Shown here piece by piece: positions 8,079 to 17,431 of a stretch of 64,000 nt of DNA. A program made the translations under genes and the position numbers. This DNA is from Streptomyces showdoensis. GTDB taxonomy: Bacteria; Actinomycetota; Actinomycetes; Streptomycetales; Streptomycetaceae. Numbering within the stretch: position 1 is the first letter of the stretch; every line of letters starts with the position of its first letter. The stretch covers positions 2,723,501 through 2,787,500 of the forward strand of contig NZ_BAAAXG010000026.1 of NCBI RefSeq assembly GCF_039535475.1, read 5' to 3'. The notes beneath the pieces are model-generated. The model ran no database searches, was not told the DNA's origin, and was given only the letters and a program-made list of their open reading frames with translations.

Positions 8079-9481
8079 GATGGGCGCTGGTCAAGGTGTC
8101 GCTCGCCGTCACCGCCATGGTCGTCGTCGCGTTCGCCGTGCCGCTCGGCCTGGTCGTCAAGGAGATGGCCCGGGACCGGGCCTTCTCCAACGCCGAGCGC
8201 CGCGCCGCCGGTCTCGCGCCGGTCCTCGCGATCACCACCGACCGGGAACAGCTGGAGCGGGCCGTCGCCACCACCGACGACGGGGCCGAGGGCCGGCTCG
8301 CCGTCCACCTCCCCGCGCCGCCCGGCCGGCCCGGCGCCGCGGGCATCGAGGTCGGCACCCGGCGCGCCACCGACGAGAACCTGGCCACCACCCGTGCGCT
8401 GGGCCGGGCCACCATCGCCGAGGTGCCGGGCGGCTCGGTGCTGCTCCAGCCGACCGCGGTCAGCTCCGACCGGGTCGCCATCGTCGAACTCTTCGTCCCC
8501 GAGGGCGAGGTCACCAACGGCGTCGCCACCGCCTGGCTGGTCCTCGCCGCCGTCGGCGTCGCCCTCATCGTCGGCTCCGTCGCGGTCGCCGACCGGCTCG
8601 GCGTGCGCATGGTCCAGCCCGCCCAGCGGCTCGCGCGCGCCGCCCACGAGCTGGGCGAGGGCAAACTGGGCGCCCGGGTCCGCGAGGAGGGCCCGCCGGA
8701 GCTCAAGTCCGCCGCCACCGCCTTCAACTCGATGGCCGACCAGGTCCTCCAACTGCTCGCCAACGAACGCGAACTCGCCGCCGACCTGTCCCACCGGCTG
8801 CGCACCCCGCTGACCGTGCTCCGGCTCAACGCGGCCTCGCTGGGCTCGGGTCCCGCGGCCGAGCAGACCCGGGCCGCCGTCGAGCAGCTGGAGCGCGAGG
8901 TCGACACGATCATCCGCACCGCCCGCGAGGCCAAGCCGCAGACCCAGCCGACCGCGCCCCTGGCGGGCTGCGACGCCTCCGAAGTGGTGCGCGAGCGGAT
9001 GGACTTCTGGTCGGCGCTCGCCGAGGACGAGGACCGCAAGGTGCGGGTCGCGGGCGTCGACCGCCCCGTGCGCATCCCGGTCGCCCGGCCCGAACTCGTC
9101 GCCGCGCTCGACGCGCTGCTCGGCAACGTCTTCCGGCACACCCGGGTGGGCACCGCCTTCTCGGTCGACCTCCACAACGGCGACGACGCCGTCATCATCC
9201 TGGTCTCCGACGCCGGTTCCGGCATCGACGACCCCGCCGCCGCCCTCGCCCGCGGCAACAGCGGCGGCCGGGACGGCTCCACCGGACTCGGCCTCGACAT
9301 CGTGCGCCGCATGGCGGAGTCCACCGGCGGCGACGTGCGCATCGGGCACTCGGTGCTCGGCGGCACCGAGGTCCGCATCTGGATCGGCCTCGACGGGCGC
9401 CGCTCCGCCGGTGACGGGGGCCGCCGGGGCCGCCGCGCCGGGTCGGCCGCGGGACGCCGCGGACGGCGCCAGAAGGTCTGA
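8075..9481 (+). CDS. Two-component sensor histidine kinase
   Basis: A 468-residue membrane kinase. Transmembrane helices lie near residues 5-28 and 150-172 and enclose an extracytoplasmic sensor region. HAMP-like sequence follows, then the phospho-acceptor His240 in LSHRLRTPLT, and the ATP-binding domain with an N box (LLGNVFRHT), G1 box (DAGSGID) and G2 box (GSTGLGLDIV). The C-terminus is a basic tail rich in Arg and Gly. GTG 8075 overlaps the regulator stop (GTGA). The small exported protein divergent from this operon could be an accessory sensor factor, by inference only. Confidence 0.92.
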   Translation: MRWALVKVSLAVTAMVVVAFAVPLGLVVKEMARDRAFSNAERRAAGLAPVLAITTDREQLERAVATTDDGAEGRLAVHLPAPPGRPGAAGIEVGTRRATDENLATTRALGRATIAEVPGGSVLLQPTAVSSDRVAIVELFVPEGEVTNGVATAWLVLAAVGVALIVGSVAVADRLGVRMVQPAQRLARAAHELGEGKLGARVREEGPPELKSAATAFNSMADQVLQLLANERELAADLSHRLRTPLTVLRLNAASLGSGPAAEQTRAAVEQLEREVDTIIRTAREAKPQTQPTAPLAGCDASEVVRERMDFWSALAEDEDRKVRVAGVDRPVRIPVARPELVAALDALLGNVFRHTRVGTAFSVDLHNGDDAVIILVSDAGSGIDDPAAALARGNSGGRDGSTGLGLDIVRRMAESTGGDVRIGHSVLGGTEVRIWIGLDGRRSAGDGGRRGRRAGSAAGRRGRRQKV

Positions 9482-9526
9482 CGGGGGCCACGCGGGCCGC
9501 CAACCTTTCGGCGTCCCGATGCCTCC

Positions 9527-9543
9527 CTTAAGCGGATCCTAAG
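9527..9543 (+). promoter_or_regulatory. Direct repeat upstream of the GH18 gene, candidate response-regulator site
   Basis: CTTAAG (9527-9532) and CCTAAG (9538-9543) repeat with an 11-base period, followed by CCTCAA at 9547. OmpR-type regulators bind direct repeats spaced one helical turn apart, and the adjacent genes encode such a regulator. The AT content is high for this genome. The assignment is inference. Confidence 0.35.
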
Positions 9544-9652
9544 AATCCTCAACCCCGGCCCCCTCGTGCTCATTTGTCCGTTTCCCTGCCGCTAGCGTGC
9601 TGCCGCACCCCCGATCCACCCCCCACTCCCGGCACGCAGAGGCAGGCACGCG

Positions 9653-11155
9653 ATGGGCACCAGTTCGCACCGGCGCAGGGCGAGCGGCAGGACCAAGGCC
9701 GTCGGCGCGGTCGTCGCCGCCGCCGTGATCGGCGGCGCCGCCTTCGCGTTCACCGGCACCGCACAGGCCGCCGCCGTCGGTGCCGCATACACCAGGACCA
9801 GCGCCTGGACCGGCGGCTACACCGGTCAGTACGTCATCACCAACGAGACCTCCACCCCCCAGTCCGACTGGACCCTGGAGTTCGACCTGCCCGCCGGGAC
9901 CTCCATCGGCTCCCTCTGGAACGGCGACCACACCGTCTCCGGCCGCCACGTCACCGTGAAGCCCGCCGGCTGGAACCGGCAGCTCGCCCCCGGCGGGTCC
10001 GTCACCGTCGGCTTCGTCACCTCCTCCTCCGGCACCGCCGGGGACCCGGTCGGCTGCCTCATCAACAAGTCCGCCTGTTCCGCCGGCGGCCCCGCCCCCA
10101 CCCCCAGCGGCCGCCCCTCCGACCAGCCCACTGTCACGGCCGCTCCCACGGCCACCCCCGCCCCCACGAAGACGGTCACCCCCACCCGGAGCGCCACCCC
10201 CACGGCCTCCGCGACCGTCACCCCGGCGCCCACCGCGACCGCCACCACCCCGCCCGGCGCGGCCCCCGCCCGCTACGCCCCCTACGTCGACACCTCCCTC
10301 TACCCCGCGTACGACCTGCTCTCCACCGCCGACCGGACCGGCGTCAAGGAGTTCAACCTCGCCTTCCTCACCTCCGGCGGTGCCTGCGCGCCGCTGTGGG
10401 GCGGGGTCACCGACCTGGCCTCCGACAAGGTCGCCGCCCAGATCGGCGCCCTGCGCGCCAAGGGCGGTGACGTCCGGGTCTCCTTCGGCGGCGCGGCCGG
10501 CCACGAACTCGCCCTCAACTGCTCCTCGTCCACCGCCCTCGCCGCCGCGTACGGCAAGGCGGTCGACCAGTACGGGCTGACCAAGGTCGACTTCGACATC
10601 GAGGGCGCCGCCCTCCCGGACACCGCCGCCAACACCCGCCGCTCCCAGGCCATCGCCCAGCTCCAGAAGTCCCACCCGGGGCTGAACGTCTCCTTCACCC
10701 TGCCCGTCATGCCCGAGGGCCTGACCCAGCCCGGCGTGGACCTGCTGGCCGACGCCAAGCGCAACGGGGTCCGCGTCGACGCCGTCAACATCATGGCGAT
10801 GGACTACGGACCGGCCTACAGCGGCGACATGGGCCAGTACGCCGTCTCGGCGGCCACCGCCACCCAGGCCCAGATCAAGGGCGTCCTCGGCCTGTCGGAC
10901 GCGGCCGCCTGGAAGACCGTCGCCGTCACCCCCATGATCGGCGTCAACGACGTCTCCAGCGAGGTCTTCCGGGTCGACGACGCCACCCAGCTGGTCGAGT
11001 TCGCGAAGTCCAAGGGCATCGGCTGGCTGTCGATGTGGTCCTCGACCCGCGACAAGCAGTGCGCGGCCGGCGCGATCGGCTACGCGGACGCCACCTGCTC
11101 CTCGATCCTCCAGCAGCCGCTCGCCTTCACCAAGGCCTTCGCCGCCTACCGATAG
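9653..11155 (+). CDS. Secreted GH18 chitinase-like enzyme with CBM2-type binding module
   Basis: A 500-residue exported protein: an N-terminal signal peptide (residues 1-40, ending TGTAQAAA); a module at about 41-140 (YTRTSAWTGGYTGQYVITNE, SDWTLEFDLPAG) typical of family 2 carbohydrate-binding modules; a Thr/Pro/Ala linker at about 145-200; and a GH18 catalytic domain. The catalytic DxDxE motif is Asp313-Asp315-Glu317 in VDFDIEG, Glu317 being the expected acid. It would cleave extracellular chitin-like polymers, though some relatives act on other glycans. ATG 9653 follows AGAGGCAGG. It lies just downstream of the two-component operon. Confidence 0.85.
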   Translation: MGTSSHRRRASGRTKAVGAVVAAAVIGGAAFAFTGTAQAAAVGAAYTRTSAWTGGYTGQYVITNETSTPQSDWTLEFDLPAGTSIGSLWNGDHTVSGRHVTVKPAGWNRQLAPGGSVTVGFVTSSSGTAGDPVGCLINKSACSAGGPAPTPSGRPSDQPTVTAAPTATPAPTKTVTPTRSATPTASATVTPAPTATATTPPGAAPARYAPYVDTSLYPAYDLLSTADRTGVKEFNLAFLTSGGACAPLWGGVTDLASDKVAAQIGALRAKGGDVRVSFGGAAGHELALNCSSSTALAAAYGKAVDQYGLTKVDFDIEGAALPDTAANTRRSQAIAQLQKSHPGLNVSFTLPVMPEGLTQPGVDLLADAKRNGVRVDAVNIMAMDYGPAYSGDMGQYAVSAATATQAQIKGVLGLSDAAAWKTVAVTPMIGVNDVSSEVFRVDDATQLVEFAKSKGIGWLSMWSSTRDKQCAAGAIGYADATCSSILQQPLAFTKAFAAYR

Positions 11156-11183
11156 CCCCGGGAGTTCCCCGAGGCGGACCTCC

Positions 11184-11209
11184 CCCTGGGCTCCCCCGCG
11201 GGCCCAGGG
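11184..11209. terminator. Short hairpin between convergent genes
   Basis: CCCTGGGC (11184-11191) pairs with GCCCAGGG (11202-11209) across a 10-base loop, between the converging GH18 and hydrolase genes. The stem is short and has no T tract, so this is a weak terminator call. Confidence 0.35.
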
Positions 11210-11300
11210 CCCCGTACCCCCCACACCGCGCGCTCCGGCCGGAAGTCCACCCCCACCACCGGCCGGGGCGCGCCCCCTTTTCCCCTTCCCCGGGTGGGCG

Positions 11301-12068
11301 TCAGCCCTCCTGCTCCCGCAGTCCCTCCAGCTCCTCCAGGAACTCGACGGTCAGCTTCCCCCAGGCCGCCGGGTTCTCCGCGAACGGCGCGTGCCCGGTG
11401 GCCAGTTCGGTCAGGCGGGCGCCGGGAATGCCCGCGGCGACCGCGCGGTGCAGGGCGGGGGAGACGAGCCGGTCCTCGGTGGTGGATATGACGAGGGTCG
11501 GCACGCCCACCCGGGCCAGGTCCGCGCGCACGTCCGCCCGGGTCACCAGGTCGGCGTGGTCCGGCGTCCCCGCCGGGACGGACTCGGCGGTCAGCCGCAC
11601 GACGCCCTCGACCACCCCGGGGCTCATCGGGTCGAGCATGGCCGGGCTGAAGACGAACGGCACCAGGAGGCGGGCCACCAGCTCGTGCTGCCCGCTCTCG
11701 GCGAGGTCCCGCCACAGGTAGGAGGCCTGGCGCAGCGTGTGGTCCGCCCGGGCGAAGGGGGCGGTGAGCACGAGTCCGCTCACCCGCTCCGGGTGGCGGG
11801 TGGCGGCGCGGACCGCGACGGTCGTGCCCAGCGAGTACCCGGCGACGGCGAAGCGCCCGACGCCCGCCGCGTCCGCCTCCGCCACCAGGCCGTCGGCGAG
11901 CGCGTCCAGGTCGAGCGGGGCGGCGGCGCGCGGCGCGGAGCCCGTACCCGGCAGGTCGAAGCCGACGACCCGGCGTCCGCCGGCGGTCAGGGCGGCGCGG
12001 ATCGGGCCGAAGTGGGAGTCGATGCCCCCGCCGGAGCCGTGGGCCAGGAGCAGAGCGTGCGCGGTCAT
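11301..12068 (-). CDS. Alpha/beta hydrolase
   Basis: A 255-residue soluble alpha/beta-fold hydrolase. The oxyanion-hole loop is LLLAHGSGGG near the N-terminus, the nucleophile is the Ser in VAGYSLGTT (residues about 95-103), the acid is the Asp in STTEDRLVS, and the base is the His in ATGHAPFAEN. Length and motif spacing are normal for the esterase/lipase-like branch. The substrate cannot be inferred. It ends 145 bases from the converging GH18 gene and appears monocistronic. Confidence 0.85.
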   Translation of the reverse strand: MTAHALLLAHGSGGGIDSHFGPIRAALTAGGRRVVGFDLPGTGSAPRAAAPLDLDALADGLVAEADAAGVGRFAVAGYSLGTTVAVRAATRHPERVSGLVLTAPFARADHTLRQASYLWRDLAESGQHELVARLLVPFVFSPAMLDPMSPGVVEGVVRLTAESVPAGTPDHADLVTRADVRADLARVGVPTLVISTTEDRLVSPALHRAVAAGIPGARLTELATGHAPFAENPAAWGKLTVEFLEELEGLREQEG

Positions 12069-12106
12069 GGAAGTCCCCCGTGGTGAGCCGTACGCGGGCC
12101 CGGTCG

Positions 12107-12132
12107 GGGCCGGTCCCGTCCGGAACCGGCCC
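12107..12132. terminator. Weak hairpin in the gap after the aspartate decarboxylase gene
   Basis: GGGCCGGT (12107-12114) can pair with ACCGGCCC (12125-12132). It lies in the 172-base gap between the aspD stop and the hydrolase start, both on the minus strand. It may end the aspartate operon. Only 8 pairs and no T tract. Confidence 0.3.
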
Positions 12133-12240
12133 TGACCCGCGCATCCGTAGTGAGCGCCAGGTAACCAAGAACGGACTCACCGTATCAGATTCCCTAACGC
12201 CCACTACAGAAAAGCCCTCGCCCTGTGGACAACGGCCCGG

Positions 12241-13893
12241 CTACCCCGCCCGCGCGGTCTTCCACTCCTCCGCGTAGTCGCCGAAGATCCCCCGCAGGTG
12301 GTGCCCGATCTTCAGGTAGTCCAGGTCGTCCAGGTTGGCCAGCGACACCCGCACCGACCACTCGGGGCCGTCGAAGCCGCCGCCGTTCAGGAGCACCACG
12401 CTGGTCTGCTCGGCCAGCCGGAACAGCGGGTCCACCGGCTCGTAGTTCTTCTCCAGGAAGTCCGCGAAGTCCTTCCCGTGCACCCGCTCCGCCTCCGCGA
12501 GCAGGTCCAGCTCGATGTAGTAGCCGGCCCGCTTCGGGTCGTCGGCGATCTTCATCTGGGCGCCTTCGAGCAGCAGGTCGAGGCGCTGGCGCACGATGGC
12601 CCGGATCTTGTGCTTGTACGCCTGGCCCTCCTCCAGCATGTCGAAGAGGGAGAACAGTGACATCTGCACCTGCTGCGGCAGCGAGAGCCCCGCCGTGTGG
12701 TTGAGCGCGACCTGCCGGGAGTCGGCGACGAGCCGGTCGATGAAGCGGATCTTCTCGGGCTCCAGGGTCAGCGTCCCGTACCGCTTGTTCAGGCGCTCCT
12801 TCTCCGGCCGCGGCAGCTTCGCGATCATCTCGTCGATGACGTTGTCGTCGTGCAGGCCGATGACGCCGAGCCGGTGGCCGGTGCAGCCGTAGTGCTTCGA
12901 GTAGGAGTACACGAGCAGCGTGTTGCGCGGGAGGTCGGCCGCGAGCGAGCGGAAGCCCTCGACGAAGGTGCCGTACACGTCGTCCGTGACGACCAGCAGG
13001 TTCGGGTTCCGGGTCGCGACGATGTCCTTGATCTGGTCCGCCACCCGCTGGCTCATCGCGAGCGACGGCGGGTTGGACGGGTTCACGACGCAGACCAGCT
13101 TCACCGACGGGTCGGCGAGCTTCTCGACCTCCTCGGCCGGGTAGCGCCACTCGCGGACGCCGGTCTCGGCGAAGAGGCTCGCGTTGACGTTGACGACGTC
13201 GAACTCGTACGTGTCGAGCTCGGGGATCTCGATGTACGGGGTGAACACCGGCACCATCAGGGCGATCCGGTCGCCCTTCTTCAGGATCCCGTTCTTCATG
13301 AGGGAGTCGAAGATGTAGCACATGGCGGCGGTGCCGCCCTCGGTCGCGAAGTACGAGATGTTCCCGGCCGGCGGGCGCTTGTCGAACATCTCGTCGGCGA
13401 TGTAGCCCCGGACGATCTGCTCGGTGTGGTGCAGGATCCGGTCCGGCACCGGGTAGTTGTCGCCGATCGTGCTGTCGGTCAGCTCGTGGACGAAGGCGTC
13501 CTTGTCGAAGCCGAAGCGCTCGATCGCGTACGCGACGCTGTTCTGCAGGAGCTCGATGCCGGGCAGGTCCGGGTGCTGCCGCACGAAGGTGTCGAAGCGG
13601 GCGCCGGCGCCGGCGAGTTCGGGCATGCCGCCGAGGTTGTCGGCGGTCCAGACCCGGCGCGACTCGGAGAGGGAGAAGTAGCCGAGCGCGTAGAACGCCT
13701 CGCGGGGACCGGTGGCGACCCAGTTCGGGTTGCCGCGGCCCGCGTTGAGCATCTGGGTCTGCGACTTCTCCTTCTGGCCGGGCTTGTCGGCCTGCGCCGC
13801 CTGCGCGATCTGGATGAACTTGTCCTTCAGCTCGAAGGGCGAGAGCTGCGCGAAGGACTGGATCTCCTGACGGGTGAACGTGGTCTTGGGCAC
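12241..13893 (-). CDS. aspD: Bifunctional aspartate aminotransferase / L-aspartate 4-decarboxylase
   Basis: A 550-residue PLP enzyme of the large AspD/Asd type (about 530-550 residues), which beta-decarboxylates L-aspartate to L-alanine and CO2. N-terminal features (LNAGRGNPNW, NYPVPDRILHHTE) and the PLP site SYSKHYGCTGHRLG with Lys333 are the family's hallmarks and are longer than ordinary aspartate aminotransferase. GTG 13893 starts the conserved PKTTFTRQE segment. Its start lies 20 bases after the stop of an AspT-family exchanger gene on the same strand, with a second exchanger before that. Import of aspartate, decarboxylation and alanine export would consume a cytosolic proton per turn. 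Confidence 0.88.
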   Translation of the reverse strand: MPKTTFTRQEIQSFAQLSPFELKDKFIQIAQAAQADKPGQKEKSQTQMLNAGRGNPNWVATGPREAFYALGYFSLSESRRVWTADNLGGMPELAGAGARFDTFVRQHPDLPGIELLQNSVAYAIERFGFDKDAFVHELTDSTIGDNYPVPDRILHHTEQIVRGYIADEMFDKRPPAGNISYFATEGGTAAMCYIFDSLMKNGILKKGDRIALMVPVFTPYIEIPELDTYEFDVVNVNASLFAETGVREWRYPAEEVEKLADPSVKLVCVVNPSNPPSLAMSQRVADQIKDIVATRNPNLLVVTDDVYGTFVEGFRSLAADLPRNTLLVYSYSKHYGCTGHRLGVIGLHDDNVIDEMIAKLPRPEKERLNKRYGTLTLEPEKIRFIDRLVADSRQVALNHTAGLSLPQQVQMSLFSLFDMLEEGQAYKHKIRAIVRQRLDLLLEGAQMKIADDPKRAGYYIELDLLAEAERVHGKDFADFLEKNYEPVDPLFRLAEQTSVVLLNGGGFDGPEWSVRVSLANLDDLDYLKIGHHLRGIFGDYAEEWKTARAG

Positions 13894-13913
13894 GGGGGTC
13901 CTTCCGGGTCGGG

Positions 13914-15617
13914 TCAGTGGTTGAGGATGACGATCACGGCGCCCCAGATGGTCAGCAGCACGTTGCCCACCGCGTAGGGGATCGTGTAGCCGAGCGTCGG
14001 GATCTGCGACCGGGACTGTTCGTTGATCGCGCCGATCGCCGCGGTCGTGGTCTGGCCGCCGGCCAGCACGCCCATCAGGATCGGGAAGCGGATCTTCTGG
14101 ACGTAGTGGCCCACCAGGAAGCCCACGATCAGCGGGATCACCGTGGCCACCGCGCCCCAGACCAGCAGCCCCCAGCCGGCCGTCGAGAGCCCGCTGGTGA
14201 AGCTCGGGCCGGCGTTGATGCCGACGACCGCGACGAACAGGCACAGGCCGAGGGTGTCCATGAACCACTGGGCGCCCGGCGGCACGTTGCCGTACGTGGG
14301 GTACTTGCCGCGGATCCAGCCGAAGACCAGACCCATGATCAGCGCGCCGCCGGAGGTGGACAGCGAGATCGGCACGCCCGAGACGGTCAGTGCCGGGATG
14401 CCGATGCAGCCGCCGAGGAAGACGCCGAGGCCGACCCAGAGCATGTCGGTGGCGAACGAGGTCGGGACCGGCTTGCCGATCGCCGCGCCCGCCGGGTCGA
14501 CCAGCCGCTTCGGGCCGTTCAGGACCACCGTGTCGCCGCGCTCCAGCTGGGTGGTGAGCCGGTACGGGAACTCGGCGCCCGAGCGGTACAGCTTGTCGAT
14601 GTACACGCCGACCATGAACGGCTCGCGCCGCAGCTCCGCGATGGTCTTGCCGAGCTGCGCCTTGTCCGAGGCGACCACGTGCAGGCTCTCGGTCTGGTAG
14701 CCGAGCAGCTCCACGTCGTCGGTCTCGGGGCCGATGTGGGTGCGGGCGTCGAACTCGATCAGCGAACCGCGCAGGGCGCTGACGGCGACCACGTCGCCCG
14801 AGCGCAGCACCGTCTGCTGGTCGTGTTCGAGGATTCGGCCCTCCCGCCGGACCCGGGTGATGTAGATCCGGTGCCCGAGCTCCTTCTGCTGGTTCTCGAA
14901 GTCGTCGATGGTCCGCCCGACCAGCGGGGAGTGGTCCATCTCGTACGCGCGCAGGACGACCTCGTAGTAGCCCTCGGCCAGGTCGGGGTTGTCCCCGGGG
15001 GCGTCCATCTCCTTCGCGAGCCGGGCCGACTCGGCGGCCAGGTCGCGCTTGTAGAGCTTGGGCAGGAAGTTGGCGAGGAGCATGGCGCAGAGGATCGTGC
15101 CGAGCGGATAGGTGACCGCGTAGCCGATCGCGACCAGGTTCTCCTCGTTCTTCATCTGGGCGGCGGACAGCCCCGGCAGGTTGCCGATGGCGTCCTGGGC
15201 GACGCCGATGACGGCGGACTGGGTGAGCGCGCCGCCGAGCAGTCCGGCCGAGAGCCCGGGGCCGTAGCCGAGCATCACGGCGAAGCCCCAGGAGACCAGC
15301 AGGCCGGTGACGCAGACGACGACCGCGTTGAGCACCTGCGGCATGCCGTCCTTCTTCAGTCCGCGGAAGAACTGCGGGCCGACCTTGTAGCCGAGCGCGA
15401 AGAGGAAGAGCGTGAAGAAGAGGTTCTTCACCGTGCCGTCGATGGTGACCTTGAACTGGGCGCCCAGCAGCAGTCCCGCCACCAGACAGCCCGTCACCGC
15501 GCCGAGCGCGATGGCCTTGTAGCGGAGCTTGCCGAACAGGAAGCCGAGCGCGACGGTGATGAAGATCAGCAGTTCGGGGTGGGGCTGGAAGATGTTCCGG
15601 TTGAGGAAGTCGATCAT
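13914..15617 (-). CDS. Aspartate:alanine exchanger family transporter (second copy)
   Basis: A 567-residue membrane protein of the AspT (AAE) family. About five N-terminal helices are followed by a large cytoplasmic loop at about 190-385 with two TrkA-C/RCK-C-like segments (LVGRTIDDF, ITRVRREGRILEHDQ, RSGDVVAVSA), then about five C-terminal helices. The membrane halves contain GGALTQSAVIG and the repeat-like GGQTTTAAIGA, glycine/small-residue motifs typical of AspT. ATG 15617 is 31 bases after the stop of the first copy and the stop is 20 bases before aspD. It is clearly diverged from the first copy, so the two may form different carriers or a pair. Confidence 0.85.
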   Translation of the reverse strand: MIDFLNRNIFQPHPELLIFITVALGFLFGKLRYKAIALGAVTGCLVAGLLLGAQFKVTIDGTVKNLFFTLFLFALGYKVGPQFFRGLKKDGMPQVLNAVVVCVTGLLVSWGFAVMLGYGPGLSAGLLGGALTQSAVIGVAQDAIGNLPGLSAAQMKNEENLVAIGYAVTYPLGTILCAMLLANFLPKLYKRDLAAESARLAKEMDAPGDNPDLAEGYYEVVLRAYEMDHSPLVGRTIDDFENQQKELGHRIYITRVRREGRILEHDQQTVLRSGDVVAVSALRGSLIEFDARTHIGPETDDVELLGYQTESLHVVASDKAQLGKTIAELRREPFMVGVYIDKLYRSGAEFPYRLTTQLERGDTVVLNGPKRLVDPAGAAIGKPVPTSFATDMLWVGLGVFLGGCIGIPALTVSGVPISLSTSGGALIMGLVFGWIRGKYPTYGNVPPGAQWFMDTLGLCLFVAVVGINAGPSFTSGLSTAGWGLLVWGAVATVIPLIVGFLVGHYVQKIRFPILMGVLAGGQTTTAAIGAINEQSRSQIPTLGYTIPYAVGNVLLTIWGAVIVILNH

Positions 15618-15648
15618 TGGGACGTGTGTCCTCTCACCATGCGTCCTC

Positions 15649-17331
15649 TCACGCTCCGAGGATTCCGACGAGCAGCGGGCCGGTCAGGGGGAGCAGGAAG
15701 TTCGAGAGCGTGTACGTGATCGTGTAGCCGAGCATCGGCACCGAGCTCTGGGCCACCTGGGTGACGGAGGTGATCGCCGGGGTCGAGCACTGCTGGCCCG
15801 CGATGGCGCCGATGAGGATCGGCTTCTCGATGTTCAGCAGCTTGCGGCCGACGATCAGCGAGATCGTCGCGGGGACCAGGACCATCGCGATCCCGGCGAA
15901 CGGCAGCAGCGCCCCGTACTCCTTGAGCAGCGGTCCGGCCTGCGGGCCCGAGACCAGGCCCGTGCAGGCGATGAAGACCGCCAGGCCCAGGTCCTTGATC
16001 GTGGTGGCGGCCTGCGGCGGGAAGGCGCCGAAGGTCTGCTTGCGGGAGCGGAACCAGCCGAAGAGCAGCCCCGAGATGAGGCAGCCGCCGCCGGTCCCGA
16101 GCGACATGGGGACGTCGCCGAAGCGGACCACGATCTGGCCGATGAGCGAGCCGACGACGATGCCGAGGCCGAGGTAGACGAAGTCGGTGGAGTCGTTCTT
16201 GACGATCGCGCCGACCTTCGAGGCGAGCCGGCCCAGGCCCGAGCGGGAGCCGACCAGGGTGAGGACGTCGCCGCGGTGCACGACGGTCTCGGGGGTGGCC
16301 GGCAGGTGCTGTTCGTTGCGCAGCACGTCGGTCACGTACACCCCGCCGTTCGCGATCTCCGGGTGTTCGGTGGTGAGCGTGTCGAGCGACTTGCCCTCCA
16401 CCGTCTTGTCGGTGAGCGAGACCTGGGTGGTGGCGAGCGGGGTGTCGAGGCCCGGGATGGCCGGGGTCTCGGGGCCGACGTGCCGCCCCGCGTCGATGAT
16501 GTTGGACCGCCGGCCGACCATCAGCACCAGGTCGGAGAGGGTCAGCTCGAAGTCGGGCGGGGGAGGGGTGAGGACCTTGCTGCCCCGCTTCACCGCCTCG
16601 ACCGTGACCCGGCTGCCGTTGGACCGCTCCAGCTGGGAGACGAGGGTGCCGTCGGCGTGGGTGACCAGGAAGGTGCGCCCGACCATGCCGGGCAGCGCCT
16701 CGCGCTCGTCGTCCTCCAGGCCGCCCGAGCCGCCGCGCATCTTCTCCCACAGCTCGCGCGAGGCGTCCCGGAGGTTGATCCGCATCATCATCGGCATGAT
16801 CTGGCTGGTGTAGATCACGATGGTGATGAGGCCGAAGAGGTAGCAGACCGTGTACGCGGTGGCCACGTGCCCCTGGTACTCGGTGATCTGCGCCTGCGTC
16901 AGGTTGCCGAGTTTGCCGATGGACTCGGTGGCCGTGCCGACGACCGCCGACTCGGTGGCGGCACCGGCCAGGATGCCGGCGGCGGTGCCGACGTCAAGGT
17001 CGAAGGCCTTCGCCAGGCCGAGGGCGATCCCGACGACGCACACGACCTCGATGACGCAGAGGGTGAAGAAGCGCAGGCTCTTCTTGTTGAGGTTCGCGAA
17101 GAACTGCGGTCCGGCCATGTAGCCGAGCGAGAAGATGAAGAGCGCGAAGAAGATCGTCTTCACGTCGTCGGAGATGGTGATCTTCGCCCAGGCGCCGAGC
17201 AGCAGCGAGACGATCAGCGTGCCGCAGATGCCGCCGAGGGTGATGGGTCCGACGCGGAGCTTGCCGACGAGGTAGCCGGCGGCGAGGCAGAGGAAGAGGG
17301 CCAGTTCGGGATGGTCACGCAGGACTCCCAT
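15649..17331 (-). CDS. Aspartate:alanine exchanger family transporter (first copy)
   Basis: A 560-residue protein with the same layout: N-terminal helices (LALFLCLAAGYLVGKLRVGP), a soluble middle with two TrkA-C-like domains (about 200-370, including VGRTFLVTHADG and HRGDVLTLVGSRSG), and C-terminal helices. The symmetrical motifs GAATESAVVGTATE and AGQQCSTPAITSV mark the AspT family, whose founding member exchanges aspartate for alanine electrogenically. ATG 17331 follows GAGGTGAGG. It is the first gene of the three-gene operon; the promoter should lie in 17332-17431. Confidence 0.85.
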   Translation of the reverse strand: MGVLRDHPELALFLCLAAGYLVGKLRVGPITLGGICGTLIVSLLLGAWAKITISDDVKTIFFALFIFSLGYMAGPQFFANLNKKSLRFFTLCVIEVVCVVGIALGLAKAFDLDVGTAAGILAGAATESAVVGTATESIGKLGNLTQAQITEYQGHVATAYTVCYLFGLITIVIYTSQIMPMMMRINLRDASRELWEKMRGGSGGLEDDEREALPGMVGRTFLVTHADGTLVSQLERSNGSRVTVEAVKRGSKVLTPPPPDFELTLSDLVLMVGRRSNIIDAGRHVGPETPAIPGLDTPLATTQVSLTDKTVEGKSLDTLTTEHPEIANGGVYVTDVLRNEQHLPATPETVVHRGDVLTLVGSRSGLGRLASKVGAIVKNDSTDFVYLGLGIVVGSLIGQIVVRFGDVPMSLGTGGGCLISGLLFGWFRSRKQTFGAFPPQAATTIKDLGLAVFIACTGLVSGPQAGPLLKEYGALLPFAGIAMVLVPATISLIVGRKLLNIEKPILIGAIAGQQCSTPAITSVTQVAQSSVPMLGYTITYTLSNFLLPLTGPLLVGILGA

Positions 17332-17431
17332 CCGGCCTCACCTCGCCCACGGGCGGAGAAATGCGAAGATATCGGACATAAGGGGAAGCTAACAGTCGGA
17401 TGATCGGCGGAGCCTTTCGCTTCGCCCGAAA

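Noticed and set aside
13917..17403. Long plus-strand frames opposite the aspartate operon
   Set aside because: They are antisense shadows rich in Asp/Arg/Val. The minus-strand AspT-family proteins have clear membrane topology and family motifs.
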